64,000 nucleotides of DNA, taken from positions 3,162,001-3,226,000 of the forward strand of contig NZ_CP018047.1 in NCBI RefSeq assembly GCF_002009175.1, given 5' to 3'. This document shows, piece after piece, positions 1 through 8,685 of the stretch. The notes under the pieces were generated by a model that made no database searches, had not been told where the DNA came from, and was given only the letters and a program-made list of their open reading frames with translations. Within the stretch, counting starts at the first letter, position 1; the number at the start of each line of letters is the position of its first letter. Made by a program: the position numbers and the translations under genes. The stretch is from Streptomyces niveus. GTDB lineage: Bacteria; Actinomycetota; Actinomycetes; Streptomycetales; Streptomycetaceae.

Positions 1-1
1 T

Positions 2-1882
2 CAGCGACGGCGTCAGATGCCCGCCCTCCTCGGTGAAGGACTCCGTCAGCACCCGGAAGCGGCGGATCGACTCCGCCCTGGACACCAGCCGGTTGGCCTC
101 GTCGACCGCCCGTTGCAGCGCGGCGAGCAGATCCTCGTCCGCGACCAGTTCGTCCCGCGTCAGATGCTGCTTCTTCCTCATCTGGCACCAGTGGGCCAGC
201 CCATCCGCCTCAAGGGTGATCAGCGCGGTGACGTACGGGCGGTTGTCACCGAGCACCAGGCACTGGCCGATCAGCGGGTGCGCGCGCAGCCAGTCCTCCA
301 GCGGGGCAGGTGCCACGTTCTTGCCGGCCGACGTGATGATGATGTCCTTCTTGCGGCCGGTGATCGTGAGATAGCCGTCGCCGTCCAGCGCGCCCAGGTC
401 CCCCGTCGCGAACCAGCCCTCGTCCAGGGCGGGTACGGGCTCGCCGCGCTCCATGTCCCAGTATCCGGCAAAGAGTTGACCGCCGCTCAGCAGTACCTCG
501 CCGTCCTCCGCTATCCGTACGGACGTGCCGGGCAGCGGCCAACCGACCGTGCCCAGGCGGGGCTTGAGCGGCGGCGTGACCGTGGCGGCCGCCGTGGTCT
601 CCGTCAGGCCGTACCCCTCGAAGATAGTGATCCCCGCACCCGCGTAGAACGCGGCGAGCGGGCGCCCCAGCGGCGAGCCGCCGCAGATGGCCTGCACGAC
701 CTTGCCGCCGAGGGCGGCCCGTATCCGCCGGTAGACCAGCGGGTCGTACAGCGCGCGGGCGGCCCTCAGCGGCAGCGAGGGCCCGGGGCCCGTACCGGCG
801 GACGCGGCCTCGACGGCCGTCCCGTAGGCGCGGGCGATCTTCGCGGCCCGGTCGAACGACGAGGCGCGGCCCATCGTCTCGGCCGTCGCGCGACCGGTGT
901 TGAAGACCTTCTCCAGTACGTACGGGACGGCCAGCAGGAACGTCGGCCGGAAGCCCGCCAGATCGGCGATGAGATCGCCGGTGCGCAGCGACGGCGCGTG
1001 CCCGAGCCGTACGCGCGCACGCAGACAGCCCACCGCGACCATGCGTCCGAAGACATGGGAGAGCGGCAGGAAGAGCAGCGTGGAGGCGGGTTCCTTGCTC
1101 ACCGACTTGAAGACCGGGTGGAGCAGTTCGATGCAGTTGTCCACCTCCGCGAAGAAGTTGGCGTGCGTCAGGACACAGCCCTTGGGGCTTCCCGTGGTGC
1201 CGGAGGTGTAGACGAGGGTCGCGAGGGACCCGGGCGAGAGCGCGGCGCGCCGCGCGTCCAGCTCCGCGTCAGGGACGTCCGCGCCCGCCGCGCGCAGTGT
1301 GTCCACGGCCCCGGTGTCGAAGGTCCAGAGGTGGGCGAGGTCCGGCAGTTGCCTGCGCTCGTGGCTGATCAGCCGCGCCTGCTCGGCGCTCTCGACCGCG
1401 CAGGCGACGGCGCCGGAGTCCTGGAGGATCCAGCGGGTCTGGAAGGCGGAGGAGGTGGGGTAGACGGGGACGGTGACCAGACCGGCGGCCCAGGCCGCGA
1501 AGTCCAGAAGCGTCCACTCGTAGGTCGTACGGGCCATGATCGCGAGCCGGTCGCCGGGCCGCAGCCCCTCGGCGATCAGCCCCTTCGCGACGGCGCGGAC
1601 CTCGTCGGCGAACACGGCGGCGGTGACGTCCCGCCAACTGCCGTCCGACTGCTTCCGGCTGAGGACGGCGTCGTCCGGAGCGTCGCGGGCGTTGTCGAAG
1701 GGGATGTCGGCGAGCGACCCGTCCCGGACTGCCGGTACGAGGGGCGGCAGGGAGACCTGCCGTACGACTCCGTCCACCCACAGCTTCTCGGGCTCGACGT
1801 GCGAGAGGCCCGGTGGCGTGGACCGCGCCGGGAAGCCCACGCCGTCGGCGGGCACGTCTGCGGACACGCGCTGATCCCTCAT
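2..1882 (-). CDS. Long-chain acyl-CoA synthetase (AMP-binding), 3' end outside window
   Basis: Activates long-chain fatty acids to acyl-CoA through an acyl-adenylate. About 627 codons are visible. The AMP-binding P-loop reads YTSGTTGSPKG near residue 223, and the ligase hinge/A8 region reads TITGRKKDIIITSAGKN near residues 505-520; both are typical of the FAA1-like branch of the ANL superfamily. The reading frame runs off the low-coordinate edge after HLTPSL, so some 20-30 C-terminal residues should lie outside. The TCA at 1-3 is out of frame and is not its stop. The ATG at 1882 is the first good start, but no strong ribosome site precedes it, so a GTG five codons inside is possible. It is divergent from the binding-protein gene at 2136. 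Confidence 0.9.
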   Translation of the reverse strand, partial: MRDQRVSADVPADGVGFPARSTPPGLSHVEPEKLWVDGVVRQVSLPPLVPAVRDGSLADIPFDNARDAPDDAVLSRKQSDGSWRDVTAAVFADEVRAVAKGLIAEGLRPGDRLAIMARTTYEWTLLDFAAWAAGLVTVPVYPTSSAFQTRWILQDSGAVACAVESAEQARLISHERRQLPDLAHLWTFDTGAVDTLRAAGADVPDAELDARRAALSPGSLATLVYTSGTTGSPKGCVLTHANFFAEVDNCIELLHPVFKSVSKEPASTLLFLPLSHVFGRMVAVGCLRARVRLGHAPSLRTGDLIADLAGFRPTFLLAVPYVLEKVFNTGRATAETMGRASSFDRAAKIARAYGTAVEAASAGTGPGPSLPLRAARALYDPLVYRRIRAALGGKVVQAICGGSPLGRPLAAFYAGAGITIFEGYGLTETTAAATVTPPLKPRLGTVGWPLPGTSVRIAEDGEVLLSGGQLFAGYWDMERGEPVPALDEGWFATGDLGALDGDGYLTITGRKKDIIITSAGKNVAPAPLEDWLRAHPLIGQCLVLGDNRPYVTALITLEADGLAHWCQMRKKQHLTRDELVADEDLLAALQRAVDEANRLVSRAESIRRFRVLTESFTEEGGHLTPSL

Positions 1883-2010
1883 CTCTGCGCGGAGCGTGGG
1901 GCTCCGGCCCGGGCAGAGTAAATCCGGAGCGGGTCGCGAAATCAAGACAGCGACCCGCCGACGGGTCGCCCCCGCCCGCCCCGGCAGGCCGGGCGCGCCA
2001 CCCCGACGGG

Positions 2011-2021
2011 CCGATAATCGG
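2011..2021. promoter_or_regulatory. Short palindrome in divergent intergenic region
   Basis: CCGAT-A-ATCGG is a perfect 5-bp inverted repeat with a GATAAT core, in the 253-bp gap between the acyl-CoA ligase and the binding-protein gene. It could be an operator or part of a -10 element. No convincing -35 partner is seen. Confidence 0.25.
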
Positions 2022-2135
2022 TTGCCCGGTCGCGGGGGTGGTCGATGCAATGTCCGGGATGGTCCATGGTCGCCAAGGTGCGCCCGCCGCGGCGGGCCGG
2101 GCTGAACGCGCACTGCCACACGGGAGACACCACGC

Positions 2136-3248
2136 ATGAGTACGCCACCGCCGTCGCCCGGAGCGGAGCGGGCCGACGGTTCGTCCTTCAGGATCGGCGC
2201 CCTCGTCCCGCTCACCCGGCCGGGCTGGGCCGAGGCGGGCCAACATCTGCTCGCCGGCCTTGAGTTGGCCGTTCGCGAGGTCAACGACGCCGGCGGGATC
2301 GGCGGGAGACCACTGGAGCTGGTGGTCCGGGACACCGCGGCGGATCCGGAGAAGGCCGCGGCGGCCGTGGACGAGCTGGCCCGGCTGGGCGTGGCCGCCC
2401 TGGCCGGTGAGTACCACAGCGTCGTGGCTCGCGCCGCCGCCGCCAGGGCCGACGCGCTCGGCCTGCCGTTCCTCTGCTCGTCGGCGGTCCTCGACGCGCT
2501 CACCGAACAGCCGACGCGGTGGGTCGCGCGCCTCGCCCCGCCGCAGTCCCGGGGCTGGCGGATCTACGCGGACTTCCTCCTGGGCGCGGGCCACACCCGA
2601 ATCGCCGTGGCGACCCAGCCGAGTCTCTACTGGGCGTCCGGCGTCCGCATCCTGCGGGACCACCTCGCTCCGCGCGGCGGCACCGTCACCGAACTCGACG
2701 CGGGCGCGCTCACCCCCGCCGCCCTGTGCGACGAACTCGCCGCCGGCCGCGCGAGGGCCCTTCTCCTTCTGGTCGGCCACCCGGATCCGGCGGTGCCGAT
2801 CGTCCGGTCCGTCCGCCACGACCCACGCCTCGCCGATGTCCTGATCGGTGCTCCCGCCGGGCAGCCGGAGTTCGCCGGATGGGCGGCGTCGCTGGGCGAC
2901 GACGGCGCGGCGATCCCGTTCCTGCGCTACCTGCCCGAGCGCCTCACCCCGCTCGGCGTACGCGTCGGTACGGCCCTGCGCGAGCGGCTGGCCGAGGCGC
3001 CCTCCTTCGTCGCCTTCGAGGGCTACGACACGGTCACCGTCCTCGCCGACGTCCTGCGCGCCCACGGCACGGACCGGGCCCGCGTCGCCGAAGCCTGGCC
3101 ACGCGTGGCGGTCGAGGGCACCCGCGGGCAGATCCGGTTCTCCCGTACGCCGGGCATCAGCGTCTGGCAGTGGGCCCGGACGCCGGTCCAGGTCGTGGAC
3201 CGGGACCCGGCGGAACCCGGCCGCTTCCGGGTCCTGCACACCGGCTGA
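2136..3248 (+). CDS. Type I periplasmic-binding-fold protein without signal peptide
   Basis: The 370-residue product resembles branched-chain amino acid (Leu/Ile/Val) binding proteins. It opens with IGALVPLTRPGWAEAG, then LAVREVNDAGGIGGRPLELVVRD, then a paired alpha/beta lobe ending around ITGTRGQIRF-like sequence, a typical Peripla_BP_6 order. The N terminus (MSTPPPSPGAERADGS) has no hydrophobic segment and no lipobox, so the protein looks cytoplasmic. No permease or ABC ATPase lies beside it. The ATG has a GGGAGA ribosome site 8 bases upstream. It converges with the TetR gene, 15 bp away. It may act as a ligand sensor rather than a transporter subunit; the ligand is unknown. Confidence 0.8.
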   Translation: MSTPPPSPGAERADGSSFRIGALVPLTRPGWAEAGQHLLAGLELAVREVNDAGGIGGRPLELVVRDTAADPEKAAAAVDELARLGVAALAGEYHSVVARAAAARADALGLPFLCSSAVLDALTEQPTRWVARLAPPQSRGWRIYADFLLGAGHTRIAVATQPSLYWASGVRILRDHLAPRGGTVTELDAGALTPAALCDELAAGRARALLLLVGHPDPAVPIVRSVRHDPRLADVLIGAPAGQPEFAGWAASLGDDGAAIPFLRYLPERLTPLGVRVGTALRERLAEAPSFVAFEGYDTVTVLADVLRAHGTDRARVAEAWPRVAVEGTRGQIRFSRTPGISVWQWARTPVQVVDRDPAEPGRFRVLHTG

Positions 3249-3263
3249 CTCCACCCGGGGCTG

Positions 3264-3917
3264 TCACTTGGGCCAGCGCTCGCCGTCCATGAGGTTCCCC
3301 AGCCCGGTCCAGGCGAAGTTCATCAGCGTCGACGCGGCCTCCTTGGCCGAGACGTCCGGTGTCTCGTTCGCCCAGCCGGCCAGCGCCTCGGCGGCGCCGA
3401 CGAGCGCCTGGGCGATTCCGACGACATCACGGTCGCCCAGATCGGCCAGATCGGGCGAGGCGGGGGTCGCGCGGGCCGCGTCGCGGAGCAGGCCCGTCAC
3501 GAAGGAGACCAACTCCTCGCGCATCCGGGTCACTTCGGCGGCGAAGGGCTCCCCGTGCGTACGGGCCTGCCGGTGCAGCACCGACCAGGCGTCCGGGTTC
3601 TCGGCGGTGTGCGCGAAGAACGCGGTGAGCCCCGACCACAGTTGCTCGTCGGGCGCGAGCCCCGGCTCCACGACACCGGCGCGTACGGCCGCGAGGAGCG
3701 CGTCGGCCTCGCGGCGGATGCACGCGGTGAACAGCTCCTCCTTGGAGTTCAGATACAGATACACCAACGGCTTGGAGACACCCGCCAGTTCGGCGATCTC
3801 GTCCATCGACGCCGCCCGATAGCCGCGCTGCCCGAACGTCGCCACGGCGGCGTCCAGCATCTCCCGCTCGCGCACCTCGCGCGGCATCCGCTTACTCTTC
3901 CCCGCGCCTGCCGAACC
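3264..3917 (-). CDS. TetR family transcriptional regulator
   Basis: The 217-residue repressor has an N-terminal helix-turn-helix (MLDAAVATFGQRGYRAASMD, then EIAELAGVSKPLVYLYLNSK), the classic TetR DNA-binding segment. The rest is an all-alpha ligand-binding domain. I chose the GTG at 3917 because GGGAGGA lies 8 bases upstream; the open frame extends to 3980 without a better start, and an ATG at 3887 is a shorter alternative. Its target and ligand cannot be read from sequence. Neighbours are the binding-fold protein (convergent) and the symporter (same strand, behind a terminator). Confidence 0.88.
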   Translation of the reverse strand, partial: GSAGAGKSKRMPREVREREMLDAAVATFGQRGYRAASMDEIAELAGVSKPLVYLYLNSKEELFTACIRREADALLAAVRAGVVEPGLAPDEQLWSGLTAFFAHTAENPDAWSVLHRQARTHGEPFAAEVTRMREELVSFVTGLLRDAARATPASPDLADLGDRDVVGIAQALVGAAEALAGWANETPDVSAKEAASTLMNFAWTGLGNLMDGERWPK

Positions 3918-3995
3918 CACTTGGTCTTCCTCCCACCCCACGCCCCCGAACCGGATCAAGACTACGGTCAGCGCCCGCACCCGACCGACACACGA

Positions 3996-4027
3996 CGGCG
4001 CCCCCGGCCGAAGGACCGGGGGCGCCG
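3996..4027 (-). terminator. Hairpin terminator downstream of the symporter
   Basis: A perfect 12-bp GC stem (CGGCGCCCCCGG with its complement) and 8-base loop lie 31 bp past the symporter stop. No U-tract follows, which is usual in Streptomyces. Confidence 0.75.
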
Positions 4028-4057
4028 CCAGGTGGTGAAGAGAAATCGGTTACCGCG

Positions 4058-5443
4058 TCACGCGGGGACCGGGACCGCGGTCTCGCGGCTGTCCGCGTCC
4101 GCCGCGTCGGGCTCGTCGATCGGGGACGCCGACGCCGAGTTGTACTTGTCGTGGTCCAGGATCTTCTCGCGGGACGCGACGATGACCGGCACCAGCGCCT
4201 GTCCCGCGACGTTCGTCGCCGTCCTCATCATGTCCAGGATCGGGTCGATGGCGATCAGCAGGCCCACGCCCTCCAGGGGCAGACCCAGCGTGGAGAGGGT
4301 CAGGGTCAGCATGACCGTCGCGCCGGTGAGGCCCGCCGTGGCCGCCGAGCCGACCACCGAGACGAAGGCGATCAGCAGGTAGTCCTGGATGCCGAGCTGG
4401 ACGTTGAAGATCTCCGCGATGAAGATCGCCGCCAGCGCCGGGTAGATCGCGGCGCAGCCGTCCATCTTGGTGGTGGCGCCGAACGGGACGGCGAAGCTCG
4501 TGTACTCCTTCGGCACGCCGAGACGCTCGGTCACCCGCACGGTGACGGGCATCGTGCCGACCGAGGAGCGGGAGACGAAGGCGAGCTGGATCGCGGGCCA
4601 GGCGCCCTTGAAGAACTGGAGAGGGCTGACCTTGGCGACCGTGACGAGGAGCAGCGGGTAGACGCCGAAGAGGACCAGGGCGCAGCCGATGTAGACGTCG
4701 GCGGTGAAGGTCGCGTAGTCACCGATCAGGTCCCAGCCGTAGTCCGCGATGGCGTAGCCGATGAGGCCGACGGTGCCGATCGGGGCGAGGCGGATGACCC
4801 ACCACAGCGCCTTCTGGAGCAGTTCGAGCACCGACTCGCTGAGCGCGAGGATCGGGGCGGCACGGTCGCCGAGCTTGAGGGCGGCGATACCGGCGACGGC
4901 GGCCAGGAAGACGATCTGGAGGACGTTGAGCTCGGTGAACGGGGAGATCACGTCCGTCGGCACGATGCCGGTGAGGAAGTCGATCCAGGAGCCCGAACCC
5001 TCCGGCTTGGCGCCGTCCTTCGGGGTAAGGCCGGTGCCGGAGCCCGGGTTGGTGATCAGGCCGATCACGATGCCGATGGCGACGGCGATCAGCGATGTGA
5101 TCATGAACCAGAGCAGTGTGCGCGAGGCCAGCCTGGCGGCGTTGTTGACCTTGCGCAGGTTGGTGATCGACACCAGGATCGCGAAGAAGACCAGCGGGGC
5201 GACGGCCAGCTTCAGGAGCTGGACGAAGATGCTGCCTATTTTATCCAGCGTGGTGTAGAGCCACGAGATGTCCTGGCTGCGGGCGAGCCAGCCGAGCAGG
5301 ACGCCGAGGACGAGACCGGCGACGATCTGGGCCCAGAACGGGACCTTGGGTATGGAGAGACCTGGGCCTGAACCGGCCGGCTTGTCGGCCTTGTCGGCCT
5401 TGTCGGCCTTGCCGGTGGTGGCGGGCTCGGAATTCGCGGACAC
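4058..5443 (-). CDS. Dicarboxylate/amino acid:cation symporter (DAACS)
   Basis: Secondary transporter of the GltP/DctA family that moves acidic amino acids or C4-dicarboxylates with protons or sodium. The product has about 460 residues, with repeated hydrophobic spans, the serine-rich reentrant loop (AFVSRSSVGTMPVT), the FAVPFGATTKMDGCA motif (usually NMDG) and the GLTGATVMLTLTLSTLGLP segment of the substrate site. The GTG at 5443 is preceded by GGAG at 7 bases; the ATG at 5464 has no ribosome site. The N terminus carries a low-complexity KADKADKADK tract from a tandem 9-bp repeat. The exact substrate is not determined. Confidence 0.9.
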   Translation of the reverse strand: MSANSEPATTGKADKADKADKPAGSGPGLSIPKVPFWAQIVAGLVLGVLLGWLARSQDISWLYTTLDKIGSIFVQLLKLAVAPLVFFAILVSITNLRKVNNAARLASRTLLWFMITSLIAVAIGIVIGLITNPGSGTGLTPKDGAKPEGSGSWIDFLTGIVPTDVISPFTELNVLQIVFLAAVAGIAALKLGDRAAPILALSESVLELLQKALWWVIRLAPIGTVGLIGYAIADYGWDLIGDYATFTADVYIGCALVLFGVYPLLLVTVAKVSPLQFFKGAWPAIQLAFVSRSSVGTMPVTVRVTERLGVPKEYTSFAVPFGATTKMDGCAAIYPALAAIFIAEIFNVQLGIQDYLLIAFVSVVGSAATAGLTGATVMLTLTLSTLGLPLEGVGLLIAIDPILDMMRTATNVAGQALVPVIVASREKILDHDKYNSASASPIDEPDAADADSRETAVPVPA

Positions 5444-5662
5444 GGACACACTCCAGTTGGGCATACGGCGATACGGGGACGAGGGGGTGGAACTGGGGGG
5501 TGCGGCGCCCGTGCGTCAGAAGTGGCGCCGCCGCATGAAGCGGGCTCGGATCAGAGCGAGCCGCTACAGACCGCGGACATGCAGCGGCAGAGGTCGACAT
5601 GCAGGCGCGCCACGAGCGGCACGCTCGCGGCATGATGGCGCACTGATGTCTTCATGCCCAGT
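5444..5662 (-). other. Long 5' leader of the symporter gene
   Basis: If the promoter at 5663-5692 is correct, the mRNA carries about 210 untranslated bases. Some GC-rich self-complementary stretches are present (for example GGCGCC pairs), but I recognise no riboswitch class and no convincing short ORF. Confidence 0.3.
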
Positions 5663-5706
5663 ACATTAACACCGGGACTTATGGATACTCAAAGGTCTGC
5701 TTTGAG
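5663..5706 (-). promoter_or_regulatory. Candidate promoter with operator-like inverted repeat
   Basis: On the minus strand TTGAGT (5692-5687) and TAATGT (5668-5663) are separated by 18 bases, close to a HrdB-type promoter. The -35 box sits inside a perfect 7-bp inverted repeat CTCAAAG-N5-CTTTGAG (5688-5706), so a dimeric regulator bound there would compete with RNA polymerase. Confidence 0.45.
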
Positions 5707-5740
5707 ATATCGGAGGCGTCAACTGCCCCCGGAAACACCG

Positions 5741-5769
5741 ACGCCCCAGCCCGGAAGCGGCTGGGGCGT
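5741..5769 (-). terminator. Hairpin terminator after the DUF4229 gene
   Basis: An 11-bp stem (ACGCCCCAGCC and complement) with a 7-base loop lies about 115 bp past the DUF4229 stop. The symmetric stem could work on either strand. Confidence 0.6.
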
Positions 5770-5882
5770 GCTGGATCGGCGTACGGGTGTGACGAAGCTT
5801 ACGCGACGCTTATACGGGACAGACTGGGCTCATACCGGACGGACCAGGCGTCGCAGAGTGTCGTACGAGACAGGCCGGCGTC

Positions 5883-6179
5883 CTACTGGACCGCGCCGTC
5901 CTCCTGCGCGCGGTTGGCCTCAAGCCTGGCCTTCGCGCTGTCGACCCTGCCGACGATCTGCTCGGACATCTCGTCGCGCTGCTTGCGGAGCAGGATGAAG
6001 CTGAGCGGCGCGGAGACGACGAGCGCGAGCAGCAGCACCCAGACGAAGTTGGACTCCCCGAGGCCCTTGGGCAGCACGCCGAACTGGACCAGGGCGGCGA
6101 CAACCACGAAGCTGCCGACGAAGATTCCCAGGCGCATCGCGGTGTAGCGGATCGTGGCGCTCGTTCTGGCGGCGGTCAC
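5883..6179 (-). CDS. Small two-helix membrane protein, DUF4229 family
   Basis: 98 residues starting at the GTG (VTAARTSATIRYTAMRLG). Two hydrophobic segments follow (IFVGSFVVVAALVQFGVL and VWVLLLALVVSAPLSFILL), then a charged tail (RKQRDEMSEQIVGRVDSAKARLEANRAQEDGAVQ). Length and layout match actinobacterial DUF4229 proteins as I recall them. The open frame extends to 6419, but that part overlaps the GNAT gene and reads as arginine/threonine-rich shadow sequence, so the shorter start is used. Its job is unknown. Confidence 0.8.
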   Translation of the reverse strand: MTAARTSATIRYTAMRLGIFVGSFVVVAALVQFGVLPKGLGESNFVWVLLLALVVSAPLSFILLRKQRDEMSEQIVGRVDSAKARLEANRAQEDGAVQ

Positions 6180-6264
6180 AGCGGCCCTCTCTCCTCGTGC
6201 TCCTCGTGGCGACGTACGCAACCAGTGAAGCACGCCGCCCGGCGTCCCATATCGGGGGGTTGGC

Positions 6265-6789
6265 TCAGTACAGCGGCAGCAGCATCGTGATGTCGTCGCG
6301 GTCGTCGCCGGGCGCCACCCGGATCGCGTCCGGCACCCGCCCGACCTCCTTGTAGCCGCACGACGCGTAGAAGTCGTCCACGCCCGTACCGCCCCGGCAG
6401 GTGAGCCGTATCGCCTCAATGCCGTCGAAGCCGCGGGCGGCGTCGGCCGCCGCGTGCATGAGGCCGCGGCCGTACCCCTTGCCCTGGTGACGCGGGTGGA
6501 CCATCACCGTGTAGAGCCACACCCAGTGCCGCATCAGCTGGTGCGTGTTGTAGGTGAGGAAGGCCGTGGCCGCCACGGCGCCCTGCTCGTCGCGCCCGAC
6601 GAGCAGCCGGGTCCGCCCCTCGGCCATAGACACGAGGTGCCTGACCAGCTCGGCCCGTACGTCGTCCGGATTCACCGGCGGTACGAAGCCGACGGCGCCG
6701 TCCGCGTCGGAAACGTCCACCCAGAGGGTGAGGATGCCGTCGCGCAGGGCCGTGTCGACGGGCGGATCCAGGGTGAATGTAAGCGGCAT
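6265..6789 (-). CDS. GNAT family N-acetyltransferase
   Basis: 174 residues. The acetyl-CoA pyrophosphate loop is visible as VHPRHQGKGYGRGLMHAAADAA, preceded by the beta-4 strand LYTVMV, and the fold closes with YASCGYKEVG. The ATG at 6789 begins MPLTFTLDPPVD; the frame is open further upstream to 6876 but crosses a terminator hairpin. It probably acetylates a small molecule or peptide amine; the substrate is unknown. It lies downstream of the mqnE terminator on the same strand. Confidence 0.85.
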   Translation of the reverse strand: MPLTFTLDPPVDTALRDGILTLWVDVSDADGAVGFVPPVNPDDVRAELVRHLVSMAEGRTRLLVGRDEQGAVAATAFLTYNTHQLMRHWVWLYTVMVHPRHQGKGYGRGLMHAAADAARGFDGIEAIRLTCRGGTGVDDFYASCGYKEVGRVPDAIRVAPGDDRDDITMLLPLY

Positions 6790-6846
6790 TTGCCAACCGT
6801 AACCATTACCCGCCCGTGTACTCAAGCCTGTCCCAGAACGCGAGAA

Positions 6847-6869
6847 GCCCCAGCTCAGCGAGCTGGGGC
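6847..6869 (-). terminator. Hairpin terminator downstream of mqnE
   Basis: GCCCCAGCTC pairs perfectly with GAGCTGGGGC around a 3-base loop, 26 bp past the mqnE stop, followed by TTCTCG on the minus strand. Confidence 0.8.
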
Positions 6870-6894
6870 CGCTCAACGGGATCGCGCCGGGGGC

Positions 6895-8073
6895 TCAGAG
6901 CCGCATCGGCTGCGGCGTCTCACGACGGTCCGCGTCGGGGCCCGGGTACTCCCGGATGATCTCGTAGCGCGTGTTGCGCTCGACGGGCCGGAAGCCGGCG
7001 TCGCGGATCAGGTCGAGCAGATCGTCACGGCCGAGCTTGTTCGGCGTGCCGTAGTTGTCCGCGTCGTGCGTGATCTTGTACTCGACGACCGAGCCGTCCA
7101 TGTCGTCCGCGCCGTGCTGGAGGGCGAGTTGGGCGGTCTGCACGCCGTGCATCACCCAGAAGACCTTGACGTGCGGGACGTTGTCGAACAGCAGCCTGGA
7201 GACGGCGAACGTCTTCAGCGCCTCGGCGCCGGTGGCCATGGTCGTACGCGCCTGGAGGCGGTTGCGGACCTTGCCGTCCTGCATGTCCACGAAGTCGTGC
7301 TGGTAGCGCAGCGGGATGAAGACCTGGAAACCGCCGGTCTCGTCCTGGAGTTCACGCAGCCGCAGTACGTGGTCGACCCGGTGCCTGGGCTCCTCGATGT
7401 GGCCGTACAGCATCGTGCACGGGGTCTTGAGACCCTTCTCGTGCGCGAGCCGGTGGATGCGCGACCAGTCCTCCCAGTGCGTGCGGTGGTCGACGATGTG
7501 CTGCCTGATCTCCCAGTCGAAGATCTCGGCGCCGCCGCCCGTCAGCGATTCGAGCCCCGCGTCGATCAGCTCGTCGAGGATCTCACTGGCCGTCAACCCG
7601 GAGATCGTCTCGAAGTGGTGAATCTCGGTGGCGGTGAACGCCTTCAGCGAGACCTCCGGCAGCGCCTCCTTGAGAGCCTTCAGCGAGCGCGGGTAGTAGC
7701 GCCAAGGGAGCGTCGGGTGGAGCCCGTTGACGATGTGCAGCTCGGTGAGGCTCTCGCCGCGCATCTCCGTGGCGAGGCGGACCGCCTCCTCGATGCGCAT
7801 CGTGTACGCGTCCTTCTCGCCCGGCTTGCGCTGGAACGAGCAGTACGCGCACGACGCGGTGCACACGTTCGTCATGTTGAGGTGACGGTTGACGTTGAAG
7901 TGGACCACGTCACCGTTCTTGCGCGTCCGCACCTCGTGCGCGAGACCGCCGAGCCAGGCCAGATCGTCCGACTCGTAGAGGGCGATCCCGTCCTCGCGGG
8001 TCAGCCGCTCACCGGCCCTGACCTTCTCCTCCAACTCGCGCTTGAGCCCCACATCCATGACAGATGCAGTCAT
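6895..8073 (-). CDS. mqnE: Aminofutalosine synthase MqnE (radical SAM)
   Basis: Catalyses the first committed radical-SAM step of the futalosine menaquinone pathway: it joins the adenosyl group of SAM to 3-[(1-carboxyvinyl)oxy]benzoate to give 6-amino-6-deoxyfutalosine. In the 392-residue product the 4Fe-4S ligands are Cys71, Cys75 and Cys78 (CTASCAYCSFQRKPGEK), followed by the TELHIVNGLHP strand typical of MqnE/MqnC/CofH enzymes. GGAGG lies 6 bases before the ATG. Neighbouring mqnM, mqnP and mqnL act later in the same pathway; mqnA, B, C and D are not in this window. The Lrp-type regulator sits 70 bp upstream and is the obvious candidate regulator. Confidence 0.95.
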   Translation of the reverse strand: MTASVMDVGLKRELEEKVRAGERLTREDGIALYESDDLAWLGGLAHEVRTRKNGDVVHFNVNRHLNMTNVCTASCAYCSFQRKPGEKDAYTMRIEEAVRLATEMRGESLTELHIVNGLHPTLPWRYYPRSLKALKEALPEVSLKAFTATEIHHFETISGLTASEILDELIDAGLESLTGGGAEIFDWEIRQHIVDHRTHWEDWSRIHRLAHEKGLKTPCTMLYGHIEEPRHRVDHVLRLRELQDETGGFQVFIPLRYQHDFVDMQDGKVRNRLQARTTMATGAEALKTFAVSRLLFDNVPHVKVFWVMHGVQTAQLALQHGADDMDGSVVEYKITHDADNYGTPNKLGRDDLLDLIRDAGFRPVERNTRYEIIREYPGPDADRRETPQPMRL

Positions 8074-8143
8074 GCGGCGCCTCCCACTGTGTGTGTCATA
8101 TGTCCGCCGAACGCCCGGTTATCAGACCCCACCAACCGTACGC

Positions 8144-8617
8144 CTACACCTCGTCGGGGAGTTCGCCGACCCGGTTCTCCCACTTGGTGGAGAGCACAAT
8201 GGTCGTACGGGTCCGCGAGACGCCCTTCGTACTGCCGAGTCGGCGGATCGTCTTCTCCAGACCGTCGACGTCCCCGGCGCGGACCTTGAGCATGTACGAG
8301 TCGTCGCCCGCGATGAACCAGCAGTCCTCGATCTCGCTCAGACCACGCAATCGGTGCGCGACGTCCTCGTGGTCGGCGGCGTCGGAGAGCGAGATGCCGA
8401 TCAGCGCGGTGACACCGAGGCCCAGCGAGGCCGAGTCGACGGTGGCGCGGTAGCCGATGATGACGCCCGCGGCCTCCAGCCGGTTGATGCGGTCGGTGAC
8501 GCTGGGCCCGGAGAGCCCGACGAGCCGGCCGAGTTCCGCGTACGAAGCTCTGCCGTTCTCTCTGAGGGCCTGGATGAGCTGCCTATCCACGGCGTCCATA
8601 TGCCTGAAGCCTTCCAT
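8144..8617 (-). CDS. Lrp/AsnC family transcriptional regulator
   Basis: 157 residues with an N-terminal winged helix-turn-helix (LIQALRENGRASYAELGRLV, then GLSGPSVTDRINRLEAAGVI) and a C-terminal RAM/AsnC effector domain (ALIGISL... EIEDCWFIAGDDSYMLKVRA). Proteins of this family sense amino acids and form octamers. It lies between mqnM and mqnE on the same strand, so it may control the menaquinone genes. The ATG at 8617 gives the longest product; an ATG at 8599 (MDAVDRQL) has a better upstream AAGG and matches the usual family start. Confidence 0.9.
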   Translation of the reverse strand: MEGFRHMDAVDRQLIQALRENGRASYAELGRLVGLSGPSVTDRINRLEAAGVIIGYRATVDSASLGLGVTALIGISLSDAADHEDVAHRLRGLSEIEDCWFIAGDDSYMLKVRAGDVDGLEKTIRRLGSTKGVSRTRTTIVLSTKWENRVGELPDEV

Positions 8618-8685
8618 TGTTCAGCAATCTCGCAAGTTGATGTATGCAATCTAAGGCAGTGCGGCGATGTGAGGGGTCACTCGAA

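Noticed and set aside
1269..3254. 661-codon minus-strand frame
   Set aside because: Antisense to the binding-fold gene and out of phase with the acyl-CoA ligase; no domain is recognisable.
5241..5633. 130-codon leader ORF before the symporter
   Set aside because: It overlaps the symporter start in another frame and has shadow-like Arg/Pro composition.
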